From contig NC_133942.1 of NCBI RefSeq assembly GCF_031877795.1, positions 2,356,001 through 2,420,000 of the forward strand: a stretch of DNA of 64,000 nucleotides. The letters run 5' to 3'. This document shows, piece by piece, positions 1-11,994 of this stretch. This stretch comes from Strix aluco. Its lineage: Eukaryota > Chordata > Aves > Strigiformes > Strigidae. The translations under genes and the position numbers were made by a program. The first letter of the stretch is position 1. Each line of letters opens with the position of its first letter. The notes under the pieces are model-generated. The model was not told the DNA's origin, searched no databases, and saw only the letters and a list, made by a program, of their open reading frames with translations.

Positions 1-106
1 GAACAACCTGATCGAGTCGATGACGTCCCTGCACATTGCAGAGTGGTTGGACTAAATGACCTTTAAAGGTCCCTTCCAACACAAACTATTCTACAATTCT
101 ATGATT
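1..106 (+). mobile_element. CR1 LINE 3' end (fragment, cut by window edge)
   Basis: The sequence has the typical CR1 tail: a CCTGAT...GTCCCTGC segment, then GGTTGGACTAAATGACCTTT, then AGGTCCCTTCCAAC, ending in the ATTCTATGATT terminal repeat. CR1 is the dominant LINE of birds and is usually 5'-truncated, ending in short repeats instead of poly-A. Only the last ~100 bases are inside the window, so the element's length is unknown. It lies just downstream, in gene orientation, of the HYDIN-like exon at 337-560, presumably in the next intron. Confidence 0.88.
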
Positions 107-336
107 TCCTCTTGCAGACAATTACACTTCATTTGCTGATGCAACTGCAAGGTTCAAGCTGGAGTCAAGGTTAAAAAGCCCTGGCTCTTAGTGTGGGGAT
201 GCTAGGATCCGAGCTAAGACTAAGACCTTAGACAACACCTTTTTTTCTCTGTTTCATCCTAAAATGAGGTAGGTGGGAGATGATTACCCAGAGACAGCTA
301 CAGATGTGCCCATCAAGCTCCTATAACCCTCCTCAC

Positions 337-560
337 CTGATAGTCAAGGTCACAGGCTCAGGGGATCCATTCACACTGAACCTGAATTCTTCTGTGAACT
401 CCCCCAGGATGGTGGAACTGAAGGAGATCCGGATGACTTGGAGCCCGTCCGGCAAAATGATGCCCTCCTGGGGGAGGAAGGTGAAGCAGGAGCCCAGAGC
501 TGTAGCTGGAGGGACCAAGTTGAAGACAGTATCGATGGCTCCTTTGTTAAACAGGACCAC
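337..560 (-). CDS. HYDIN: HYDIN-like exon (ASH-domain segment), intact
   Basis: This 224-nt exon is bounded by a good acceptor (pyrimidine tract, then CAG, before position 560) and a GT donor at 335-336. It reads open for 74 codons plus two bases. The translation starts VVLFNKGAIDTVFN, continues through LGSCFTF and ILGEFTEEF, and ends GSPEPVTLTI. The phrases NKGAID, FxFxPxEGII and SFSS..LGEFTEEF are characteristic of HYDIN ASH repeats. It directly follows the exon at 2537-2655, whose last codon completes the HSYE-VVLFN junction expected in the family. No lesion is visible. Confidence 0.85.
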
Positions 561-2536
561 CTGCAGCAGCAAGAAAGCAAAAGGGAAATACATAAGGAAT
601 CTTCCTTTCTTACAGAAGGCTGATTTGTTTTCTGATTAAGCAATTAACATCTGTAAAAAGCAGAAGATGCTGTGTGCTGGTGCTTGGCAGAAGCCAAAGA
701 AAATGCAACAGGACAAGTTCTGCCTTTGGGTTTTTCTTGCAAAGCAGTGACAGCTTCATAGAAACAGTCACTCGGGGTTTGTTCCACTGACACAGAGCAG
801 CCCACTTCGACTTGCAGTGCAGAGGAGCTGCTCAGCATCACCAAGTCGATTCAGACCTGTCCCTAAGAGCAAGGAAGGGCAGTTGCAGCATTACTAGTGA
901 ATCATCACACAACTGATTCTGCTCCCGACGAGTCCGATCCTCCCAAGGGCAGAACACGTTGCAGCCAACAAGTTTACTCATGTAGAAGACACCTCAGGGC
1001 AGCACTATAACCAACTTCAGAAGCACTCCCCAACCCTGCTACGGTATGTGATTTAGGTTTCTTATTTTTTCTTTAATGGGATACTTTCTTAGTCTTTGCT
1101 CAAACAGACGTGTCAGGAAAGGATGAGCGTGCGGTGCACAGCAGCTCCATCTATTCCAAAGAATTTCTCATTCACAGCCACCATCTAAGACTTTACGAAC
1201 TAAGCCTTATTTTGTTGAACACTCGAGAGATCTACTGCCTCGATCAAGTGACACAATCCCGCAGCACTTGTTGAGAGTCAGCTCTTCTCATGTTGGGCAA
1301 GAAATGCCCACAGCTGCTGCGAGTACCAGCACGCTGTCAGGCACCAACAAACCCACCTGAAGCAAAGCGGTAAAGGTTCTGATTGCTGCAGGGTGAAATC
1401 CTGCCATTTCCATGGACTTAGCTATCTGCTTTGGATTTCTTCTCCCTAATGTTTGTCCTTGTAAAACCTGGTAGAAAAACTGAGACAGAAGCAGAGAGAT
1501 GTCCTGTATTTTTTAATTTTACAGCTGCTGTTAAAAATATTCACATATTCAAGCTCTGCAAGGGTAACCTGAAAACTACTCTCTCCTCTCATGTTGTTTA
1601 CACCTCAGTTACAAATTGCACTTAGGGATCCTACGCTGAGCTGATGTTTACCTCCAGTCTAGCTGCTTAGTACAGCACTAACAGTATCATCTACTTAGTC
1701 ACATTTTCTCAAGTAATGAAAATAATAAAGTGATAGAGAATCAATAAAGTATCACCATTACAGATGCATAGAGCGCACAATATTTTGGTAAGAAAACACC
1801 TTAATGTGTCCTTCCCTGCCACAGTCAAGCTTTTGAAAGTATTGCCTCATTTTCTACCTCTTTCAGTTGCCCTATCTTATTTTTTTGCGGAAGACTTGAC
1901 ACCATTGGCAGGGGGAGGCAAATATGTAGAAAGGTCCTTTGCTTCATTTCCAGAAATGCTTTGCTCTTCATAGAGATGCAGCAAATCTGAAGAGTGGCGA
2001 GAGACCGGTCAGCAAGGGAAAGCACTCCCAGTCCCGTTGCAGGACACAGCTCTGAGCCAGAGGCTGGACAGCTTTCCTCCAACTCCCAGAAACCGGCAGC
2101 ATGCACTTAACCAAAACCTGGCTGCAGTGGACTGGAGTTCAAACACAGTAAATTTGTTCCAGCTGCTTTTTAACAGCCCGGGTACAAAGGTGCATTGCAT
2201 CCAGGGCTGAAACAAAAGCCTCTGAATATTTATCTTTTTGTCCCAGTGTTGCTTTCATGTGTCAAGGGGGTATTTCTTCACATGAAGCCTCCCAGCTGAT
2301 CTCCAAGGAAGGTTGCCAAAAAGCAGGGATTAAGACTTCACAAACAACATATGCACCTTTCAGATCCCATCAGAAGTATCCAGATTCTGGGAAAGCCCCC
2401 GAATTTGACTAGTATGTCAAATACTCCCTACTCACAGTGACCCGAGTTGCCAGAATCCCACAGGTCCACGAGGCTCACTGCTGCCCTGGGAGCCATCAGG
2501 ATCCCCCGCCAGCCCCTCAGAATCCCGACTGCTCAC
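561..2536. other. Intron of the HYDIN-like gene
   Basis: About 2.0 kb between two adjacent HYDIN-like exons. No additional exon, RNA gene or clear transposable element was recognised on either strand; short open frames here lack splice context or family resemblance. Confidence 0.7.
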
Positions 2537-2655
2537 CTCATAGCTGTGGTCTAATCCAACAAAAACCCTCCCGATGTCCAGCTGCTCAAAGCTGAAGCGG
2601 AGCCGAGGCCCTATGCCTTCCCCTTTGATGCACAGGGGCAGCTTGGTCTCGCGGC
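2537..2655 (-). CDS. HYDIN: HYDIN-like exon, intact
   Basis: This 119-nt exon has a CCCCAG acceptor and a GTGAGC donor. Using two bases to complete the glycine codon begun by the exon at 7085-7184, it reads 39 open codons: RETKLPLCIKGEGIGPRL, then a segment with FEQLDIGRVFVG, ending HSYE. The pattern RxxKLPLxIKGEGxGP followed by LDIGxVF is the junction between two ASH domains in HYDIN. No stop or frameshift is present. Confidence 0.85.
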
Positions 2656-5600
2656 CTGGGGAGAGATTTCCACTTCAGTACAGTAATTCCCTCTGTTATC
2701 CTGGACTGCCCAGACTGCCTCAGTGCTAATCCCTGACTCGGGGCTGGATGGGACCAGCTCTAGGTGCTCCAGGAGGAGATACAGGACTCTTCCCTTCCCT
2801 CAGGAGACATGCCTTGGGGCTGACTTCTAATTTCTAACCAACCCCTCTGGCTGGTTTCTCATTTAGCCATCAGTTTGCACCCTGAAAAAGCGATGCTGAG
2901 TTTAAAACACAATCTCTGAATTTCTTCCCATGTGCTTAGATGAGCTCTGAAATCCATTCAGTGAAGGCACAAAGCTCATGAAACAGAACTGAAGATAAAA
3001 ATACGCCATCTATACTCATGCAATCAGAGACAAGAGCACAGAAGCCGAGAAGTACGAGCCCAGGCAAGGCGAAGCTCCCTGCTAACGGCGGTATGCACGT
3101 CTGAGAGCTGCCTCCAGCAGGCAGAGCAGCTCAGCCACTGACACACAGCTCCGTGCCCGGGGCCCCGGGGCTCACCTCCTGCAGCAGCACCTAAATAAGA
3201 CAGGGCTTTGTGATCTCCAGAGAGAAGCACTCACCTATGCCCACCATGATACCGAGAGCTCAGCTTTGTAAAGACACCTTACCTGAAGCACGCTGAACAG
3301 TTATGGAAAACCTCACTGCTGAGGTCAAAGCCATCAACATACTGCTAATGCACACACCCTTGCTGCAAAGGAACTGAGACTGCAGGGCTTATAGCTAAAC
3401 TCTAAGGTGCTCATTTTCTTCCATAAGCCTGCTAAGATGACAGTGTGGGATCTTTCAGTCTGTGTTCTGAACCACTGGAGCAGCCTCAAGTGCCTGAACC
3501 CTAGCTCCAGTTTCGGCTTGGGTCTCCCTGTCATCCCATCCTACTCTGCACAGAAAGTGAGTAGCACAAGCGAAAAAAGAAAGGCCCAGAAGTTTTATCT
3601 AACCTTCAGTGTAGCTTTCGTGCAAAAATATTCCTCTGTCCTTTTGTTTAATGCTCACCATTAATTAAAGATTAGGGATTGAAGGTTGATTTTTTTTATC
3701 TGCTGCATAGTTATTCCAGAATGTCCAAAACTACTTCCTATTGCAAAGAGCAGCCCAGGTGGGACAACACAGTGACTAGATCACAACTTGAAAAAACTCT
3801 CCTGGGAACAGCCCTTTCAATGATTGCTGACTTTCTGATCTTGCAACCATGGAATGAGGATGTTTGATAATGTCCAAGCCAGAAAGGAAGAGCGAGGGAG
3901 CTTTTGTTGAATTCAACATTTTTTAAGTGGATCCAGACAAAGCCCAGCTGATAGCAGAGATGAGAGTTAGGTTGCACAGCTCAGGCATTAATTGGAGGGC
4001 TGTGTATTTCTATTTCATAGACACCATAAAAGAAACAGTATTGGGTGCTACCTGTCAAAAGATGTGATGCTACCTTGCATCACATGTGGCTTAATTTTCA
4101 TTAAATCTCTAGGTCTAAACCATGGAAGCTCTTAGGAAATGGCAAAGATTTCCAAGTGACAAGCTTTTGCCCATGATCATGCTGAGACACACATCTCATG
4201 GCGACTGCAATCAAAAAATCAGTGGCAGTTCTTCCCCTTCTGCAGTAGGTCCTCATCCTCTCCAGAAGGTCTCTGGAAACCATCTTTTCTTCTACCCCCA
4301 CGTTGAACTTGAAACTTTAGGAAATCCCAGAAATGTTGCTCTTCCTCCTTCCAGGTGAACCGCAGAGCAGGCTTTTCCCAAAGGAGGAGCAGCAGACTAA
4401 ACTGCAGGCAGCATTCAGGAGAGCTGAGAGGGAAAAAGAGAGAGGATGTCCTCCTCTTTGCTAGGAGCTGGGCTTCCAGGAGCACCCAGCCTTTGCCCAA
4501 GGCCTGGCTACAGCTGGGCTGTGGGCCTGTGACGCTCCCACCATAACATAGGCCAAGGGCATGGAGGGGCTACAGCCTCCTTGTCCTCAGTCCCAACCCC
4601 ACACCTGGTGCTGTGGAGCGAGCACTGGGATCTCAGTAGGAATAATGCAGTGGCATGTCACAGGGTGCACAGGGTGGCACTGCTGCCTCACTTTCAAATA
4701 AATAGGGGTGTAGGTGGCCCAACAGCACGGGGCTTTGCTGCCAAAGTCCTCAACTTCTGCTGCTTTCTGACACTCAGTCGCTTCTTCACAGAATGTCCCT
4801 GTCCTTTGGGACTGGTTTTGAACATGATTCTCATCTGACCACACCAATAAACAGTGTTAAATGATGCAGGACAGTTCTGTCACAAGGTGAGGGAGTGATC
4901 ATCACTTGGGATTTTGCTTCTCCCTGCAAGAGTGGCTAAAGAACGGGTTTTGTAAGGTGTAACCCAATACAGTTCTGTGTACAGACAAACCTAAAACTGA
5001 ATTTTAGGTGTCAGAGCCCCCCACCATGTGCTTCCTTCCAGCACTCAAGAGCCACAGCTTCATTTGCATGAATAACTATAAAGTTCATTTTGAGATTAAA
5101 TATTTGCCGAGGGCAAATTTCAAACCACTTCTTAACTGCCAGCTTTGCAAGTTGCACAGTGCTGATTAGTTCTGTAAATCACTGCCTGCAGAAGCATCTG
5201 CTAAGCAATTTATGGAGGCACCTGCAAAAAAGTGGAGGCCAGCAAAGCCCCTTTCCAGTGGGGCATGAGATCCAGCTGCACAACTCACAGGGCTGCACTG
5301 GGGCAAAGCTCCCAAGCATTCCCAGAAGGGACACACACCCTCTGCAAACGATGCTCCAAAGGGATTTGTGACTGGCATGCACATGCATGAGGAAGGCAGT
5401 CACACTTCTTAGAGAAATCAAGAAGCAAAGTTAACTGACTCTCTAGTTAGAGATCATGTTTTCTTCTTTAAACTCTTCTTGCACTCAGGGACCTTGAATC
5501 TGGGACAGTTTCCACCCTGATAATACAGCGGATCAGCTCTGGTTTGTAAGGGAGGGAGCTAGTTGCATCGTTTAAATGACCTCCTTGAGGTCCTCTTCCA

Positions 5601-7084
5601 AGGAGCCAGTGGGGGAGTTAAGTTCTCCCAAGGGCTCATCAGGACCTTTTCAAGAGCAGGCTTCTCTCTCTAAACACAGATCATTTGCCCAGCTCTGTTT
5701 CCTATAACTCTCAGACCAGCTCAAGGGTTGCATGCAAGTAGTTTTCCTATTTCTCTGCAACAAAAACGCTCTCCTGGCACAACCCCTGGAGATGCCTGCA
5801 GCAAAATGACGGACACCCCCATCACCAGAGCAAAAATCCCAGAGCCAGGAGCACAGCACTGAGCGAGGAATCCCTTGGGAGCAACTTTTTAAATCAATCC
5901 TTTCCTTCCACAGCTCTAGCAACTGCAGCTGGTGGGCAGGAAGACACTTTGTTAACACAAGCCCTGGGTAATGACTGTAGGTGGCATTTGCCAAGTAAAC
6001 TCTGCACAATTACAGTATAAATAAAAAGCTGTTTCATGACATTTGTATCCCTCAGCTCAGAGCAGTAAGGAAAGTGACAAAGCAGCTGGGTTAGTGACTT
6101 CAGCACACTCCAGGACAGGCGCCTGGCTGCTGGAGGACCACAGGCCTCGCACCTCTTCCTCTTTGATGGGGAAAAACCATAATGTTCCCTGGATGGAAGT
6201 CTGACAGCGCTCTCCAGTCTTGAAAAACACCTTAAGCAGCACCACGCAGAGACAGAGAGGAAGGGCGAGGTCACCCGAACCCCGCAGCCTGCTGCAGGCA
6301 TTCCCTGCCCCGTGCTAGCACAGCAAAGCCATCACCTCTCCCAGGGCAGAGACGGTACAGCTCAGGTGCGCCAGAGATAACTGCTCCCAGCAAAAGACGC
6401 GATGGCACTGCTGTAAGACAGAATGAGCATAAAGCTTGCCTAGCAGACTGCTCGGACTCTGATTTCCAGGGAGGGTGCTCACCCCGCTGAGTACAGCAAG
6501 CCCTGCGCAACATACCCGGAGGCACCACAGACTCAGAGCCACAAGGTGACAATTCCCACGTGCTGGCCAGAGGTGGTCCTTCTGCAGACAGCCCACGCTC
6601 AGCAGGGCTCACCCAAGGTCTGGCAGCGCCGGGGTAGTGAGAGGGGATCCAGGGTCTGGAAGCACATTTGTAACTCAGCTCCTACCGCCTCAGGAGTCTG
6701 ATGATGCATCCGTGTAATAAAGACGCCTCCTGGAGGCAAATGGTCTACAGGGACTTGGTGCTCGTCCACTGAAGCTGTTCAGCTCTGTAGCTCTTTGGCC
6801 TCTACAGGCACCTGGCAGCAGAGCAAATGCTGGCAAACCCATGGCATGAAAACTTACCCCTTCACTGCCTTGGTTGTTCTGGGATCAGCGATCCAGGCTT
6901 GTAGCCACACATCCCGAGGGCTGGCCTTGGACAGGAGACCACCTGGAAACCGCAGGGACAGTGGGCATGTGCCAGAACCCTGCTGACCACTGACCCTTCC
7001 TACCAACTACACAAGAACCGAGTGGGCTGCAAGACTACTTGCACCTCCACTGTGGGCAACAGAAGCAGGAGAAAGGAGCCGTAC
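2656..7084. other. Intron of the HYDIN-like gene
   Basis: About 4.4 kb with no recognised exon or RNA gene. Several open frames of 60-130 codons occur (for example around 5.65-6.6 kb, minus strand), but they overlap each other in different frames and resemble no known family, so they are treated as chance. Confidence 0.65.
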
Positions 7085-7184
7085 CTGAGATGTCGCAGTA
7101 GACCATTTGTTGACAGACTCTGGCTTCTCAGGGTCTAAACGTCACATTAATTTCAGCTGAGGAATTTGGCCAGATATCTCCCTC
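7085..7184 (-). pseudogene. HYDIN: HYDIN-like exon with in-frame stop codon
   Basis: This 100-nt exon lies between a TTTCAG acceptor and a GTAC donor. It joins in frame to the preceding exon (ending FTLEPL) and reads EGDIWPNSSAEINVTFRP, then a TGA at 7128-7130, then EARVCQQMVYCDIS. The block GD-W-PNSSAEI-V-F-P-EA---Q--YCDI is a well conserved HYDIN stretch and matches on both sides of the stop in the same frame. A single codon is therefore affected, not a frameshift. If transcribed, the message would terminate here. A base-calling error is possible, but the second lesion in the exon at 14655-14857 argues for real decay. Confidence 0.82.
7128..7130 (-). other. HYDIN: Premature TGA in HYDIN-like exon
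   Basis: Codon 19 of the exon at 7085-7184 is TGA (TCA on the plus strand). Flanking codons keep the HYDIN reading frame: FRP before and EARVCQQ after. Confidence 0.85.
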
Positions 7185-10100
7185 CTGAAACAGAAGGAGA
7201 CAGCAAACCATTTATCTTCAAACGTCACATTTCTTGTTTTCAACCACAGCCCTGTAGCCTTTATTTAGAGCATCAATGAAGAGCAGGGAACAAGCAACAC
7301 TTATCAACAAAATTTATGGGGGTTTGGAAGCAGCTGCAAAAAAACTTTCTAAGTCTCTTACCTATACTGGCATCTGGTAGAGGCATTTTGTTAAATTAGG
7401 GCTATAACGAAGCAACCAAACTGGCTCACACTCCAGTAGGATTTCTCCAGAGGTACCAGTCAGTTTAAGAAAAAGGTCCCTCTTGCCTCCAAACCTTCCC
7501 GTATATCCCTGTAGCACTATGGCTACATGATGACTTTTACTCAGATCAGGAGAGATTTAACAAATCAAATAGAATTTTCCATTCTTAGTTACGAAGGTGC
7601 TGCCTCTTATACCCTTCACCTGTACATGCACATAAGTATTTAACGTACTGCGGTGAGTGGGGGCACTCAGCACCAAGCAGAACGAGCCCTCCTGCCCGGG
7701 GATAAAAGAAGAACAGGCTCCTGCCCGCTGACGGCTGCTTCTGCCCCGAGCCGTGAGCAGCCAGCCAGCACGCAGGCTCCTCCAGCTGACGGATGATCTG
7801 GGAAAAGAGTTGAGAGACAGATGCATCCTGTTTCTCTCTGCAAGGTGCACACAATCCTGTTTCCCTGAACACAGGCTCAGACAAGAAGAGGCGGGATTTG
7901 CTTACAGCTCCACACCTCTTTCAATCAACAGGCTCTTTTCTGTGTCATGCTCTTGCTCAGGGATTTAAGTCTGGGCCATGCTACCAGTGTGTCTGCAACT
8001 CTCTGCTGCTTCCTCAGGGTCTTCTCTCTCTGCTTCTCGCCCAAAGAGTCCTGGCACTGGCACTCAGTCCCAGGGAGCCTTGTCGCACAGTTTCGGAGGC
8101 ATGTCTGGTTTCTGAAGGCTCACACTTCTTGCAACAGGTTTAAACAAAGACACCACTTACATCCCCTGAACCCCTAGCATTACAAATGTTTCTTTGTGTA
8201 TTTGTTGACATAAATATAGGCACCTCTGACAACTGTAATAATACTCTACATGAAAGGAAAAATTCAGCTTATAGAAGGAGACGAACAGAGTTCTTTTTCT
8301 ATTAGCAAAGTGAGGCTTTGACTCTGCATCCTGCTGGGTATCCTCACTACTTTGTCCAGAAGAGTCTTGAACTGAGTGGAGCCTCCGGCACTCCTGCAGC
8401 ATAAATATTAAATAACTATAAAGCTTCCCATTGACTTAGCCCTTATAGCTCAAAGGACAGCCCCCACAAAAATTGAAGAGCTATGACATGGTGAGTTATT
8501 GGGCTGCAGCTGCAAATAATTCCCTAATGCACAGCCCGCTCAGAGTCAACAGAACAGAGGGAAGAACTGTGAAATAACTCAAGAAAATACTGTGAGTTAT
8601 TTCTCCTGGGAAATTAAAATAGACTGTTGAAGAGGTTCATTGCATTCCTGCTACCCCACAGGGGAAAAAAGAACTGCTGCTTGAAAGGAAATGCTTCATT
8701 ACCCACCCTTGCAGGCTACTGCTACATGCGTCCAAGCCTCGGGGCACCTCAGGAGCCAGCGGTCTGCCTGGGCTAGCACGTTCTCTATAGGATGGCAGTT
8801 GAGTCAGAGCATGGAGAACCACCATGGATGGTAACCAGGACAGATGTAAAACTATGCAGTGCTGTGAACATGGTATTGCAACAGTTCTGGCTGAAACACT
8901 TCTGGCCTCAGACAGGCTGCAACTGGCAGGTGGCATAAAATACAGACAGTGGATGTATGATGGTACAGCACAACCACTCCAGCTGTCGTACCCTGGCTTT
9001 GCTACAGCATAAAGCAAGGTGATACAGGAGGGGATGGCACACCATGACTTACAGCCACACAAGTGATCTCTCTGCAAGAGCCCAACTGTAAATACATGCA
9101 GATCCTATTTCTCCTCCCTCAGCCCCTGAATAATGAGAATCTGCTAGATCTCCACCAGTCTGAGTAAGAAAAAGCTGGTCTTGAAAAGCCGGGCACCACC
9201 AACTGCTGGCCAAATCACCTGCTTTGCTTTGCAGAGGGGGAAGGCAATGGAAGGAAATCACTGCTCAGAGCAGTCAAAGAAACAAAAGACAGAGCTGGCA
9301 ACAGAAGTACTAAAATAATACTCAAAGCACATCCTGTCAGCTCAGGGCACTTAGGAGAAAGGCAGTGCCAAAGCTAACATCTGCCTCTTTCCATAAATAA
9401 CTGAACCCACAGGGAGCTGTGGGATGGACCACGGCTCCCACTGGAGATGGTGCCTTCCGCCAAAAAACACAGTGCTCTGCAGTAGCCTCTCATCTGGAAG
9501 GGGACCAGCTTGATTCCCCAGCTGAGGTGCAGATTTGCAGCAATAAACCTCTGGATCAACAACAGTAGCACCTTCGTAACCTGGACATCTTGAAGACCAC
9601 CTCCATCAGCTCAGAGTTCACACGTGACACTGAGGAGTCACTACCAGGCAAGGACAGGACAGCGATGACTTGTCAAGGTCAGCGTAACAGTAACAAGTCC
9701 TCGTCCTCCCTCTCCTCTGGTTGCCATTTCCAAGGGGTCAGCTCCCATGGGTCTGCAATGTGACTTACAGCCGAGCTGTGGCGGGGAGGATGCAGCAAAC
9801 AGCAAGGACTTTGTCCCTTGGTAGCCACCTGGGCCTCTACCACAGCTGCCTCTGCTGACGTACCATGTGTAGATGCAAAAATAAACCAAATTTGAGATGT
9901 GCTCAGAAAGTCAGAGCTGCGTATCAGCTTGTTTCCCCACAGGCTTGGACGACTGCTCAAAATGTTCTCGGTCACATGGTAATTCCAAAATCATGCCTCC
10001 TCTTTTCTGTTGTTATTTTCATCAGCTAGTTAACCCTATACAGACTGAAGTGACCTGCTGCAGCTTCTACAGATTGAAGCACCTGAAAATACTGACAGCT

Positions 10101-11822
10101 AATGGTCCACTGGCACAGCAAAGCCATCCCACCCAGAAAGCATTTCCAAGACTACTCTCCCTCCACCAGCTTCCCAACCTCTGGAAGCAATTATTTCCTC
10201 CTGTCACCTGTTACAAGGGTTTCATTATTTCTGTGGGGTGCTCCCACACATCACGGGTGAGAGGTGGGAAGAAGAGAGCAGCCACTTTTGGCCAGAAGGT
10301 CTGAGGCAGCAAAGTCCCATCTCTGGGGGGTCTCTCCAGCAGATTTATATGGCAGTGCAAGAAGGGTGTCTGCCCAAGCTAGAAGTTACAGGGCTGTCAC
10401 TGGAGAGAAGGCTGTGGAAGCCAGCAGCAGTGGATTTTTAGATTCTACATTTGATAAAGAGGAGAAAATACTTACTACCATTTGATGTAAAGACACCCAT
10501 ATGCCAGGGGGAAGGACAGGCACGAGCAAAACTGAATGTGAACCTAATTGTTCCATAAATAATGGAATTAATGGAAATCAAAAGGTTGATAATGCTGGAC
10601 AATACAGAAGGGGAGAGACTCATGCGGTAGCCCACTTATATTCAGTCCTAGAGCAAACTGTGTAACATTAACACAGCCATTCAGGAAAGGTTTCCACTCG
10701 AGACTTGAGGCCAGGCTACACTTCATGTCCGTATGTCACTACACGGAGTACCAGGACTCGGTGCTGTGGGCAGCTGGACTTCTGGACCTCACCTTAACGC
10801 ACTTCAGGAGCTCAAGAGCAGGCTAAGCTAGTTGTGGAGACACAATCCAACTGTAAAGCAGCAGGAGCCCTGGAACACACTCCAAAGCCAGCTCTGACAC
10901 ACCACAGGGTGATCTTAATGCTCAGCTGATCGGCTCCCACTCTCTACAATATTCCCACTGCTCTGACACAACTGCTTGGTCACATCATGCTGCTGTCAGC
11001 TACAGTGGTGTGAAACTGCAGCTGTGCCAACACTGGTGGCTCTCAGCCTTATATGGGATATAGGAGTAACTGAGCAGATGATCCCCTTCCTTGGAAAAAA
11101 AAAAATAGTTTCACCTATTTTAAAAGGAAGAAGAGGTTGAGATTATCCTAGGATTTACTCCAAGATGAAAAGGGATTTTGCATTGCTCGGACAGTGGGCA
11201 TTCTTCATCTCAGACCATGCAAATACTCAGAACCAGGGCTCTGGCTGACTGAAGGATATGGGGTTTTGCTTGCATAAACAGAAAAAGCAAAAAAATTTCT
11301 GTACCTATGTGCAATGAAACTCAAAAAGTCCGTTTGAACCTGCCAGCCTTGTGTCCAGGCTCACAGATGACACTGGAAGGGAGATTCAGCTGTGGTATCC
11401 GTCCAGGTTATATGAAGAGATTGGTATGTCTGTGATCAAACCTGGGTGGAATTTGGCCTCCTTTCCACAGAGGACCATTTCATTTCTCAGGTCAATATGT
11501 GAACTGAGAGTGCTCTGATATCCTTTGCTAATCCCCATACGCTATGTGTAAGCTCTGCCCTTACTCATAAATATCAATAGCTCTCAACAGTGTAAGGACA
11601 CTTATGAAGTGCCCTTAATTTATAGCCCTTGCAGCAGAGCTCAGCTTTAGGCAGCCTCTTACTCTGTCAGGAGCCCACAGAAATGCTTTCTGCAACAAGC
11701 TCTCGCAGCCTCACTAGAAACCTGGTGTTTTCTCTCGGCACATCAAGCCAGCTGATGCAGGGACCTGCCAAGTGACCTCAGCCAGGGAGGAGAAGGAAGG
11801 GAGGTTCTCAGCTATCGCTTAC
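7185..11822. other. Intron of the HYDIN-like gene
   Basis: About 4.6 kb. No exon resembling HYDIN or any other family was seen on either strand, and no clear mobile element. Confidence 0.65.
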
Positions 11823-11994
11823 CAGCGGCTCAAGGGTGAACACATCGTCGGAGAAAAGCATGGAGTCTCCTTGTGCCTTTGCCCACTGGTCCTGGAAGGG
11901 GCGGGAGAGAAGGGAAAGGCGTTCTCGGAGAGCGGGGTCCACCTTGCACTCCCTCAGACAACGATCCATCTCGTCCTCTTTCTGCCTCTGCAGC
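11823..11994 (-). CDS. HYDIN: HYDIN-like exon, intact
   Basis: This 172-nt exon has a GACTGCAG acceptor and a GTAAGC donor. One base completes an arginine codon split with the exon at 14655-14857, then 57 codons are open. Readable blocks are QKEDEMDRCLRECKVDPAL, RERLSLLSRPFQDQ, QGDSMLFSDDVF and TLEPL. The charged linker followed by GD--LF-DD-FT-EPL is typical of the HYDIN N-terminal region between ASH domains. No lesion is visible. Confidence 0.86.
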
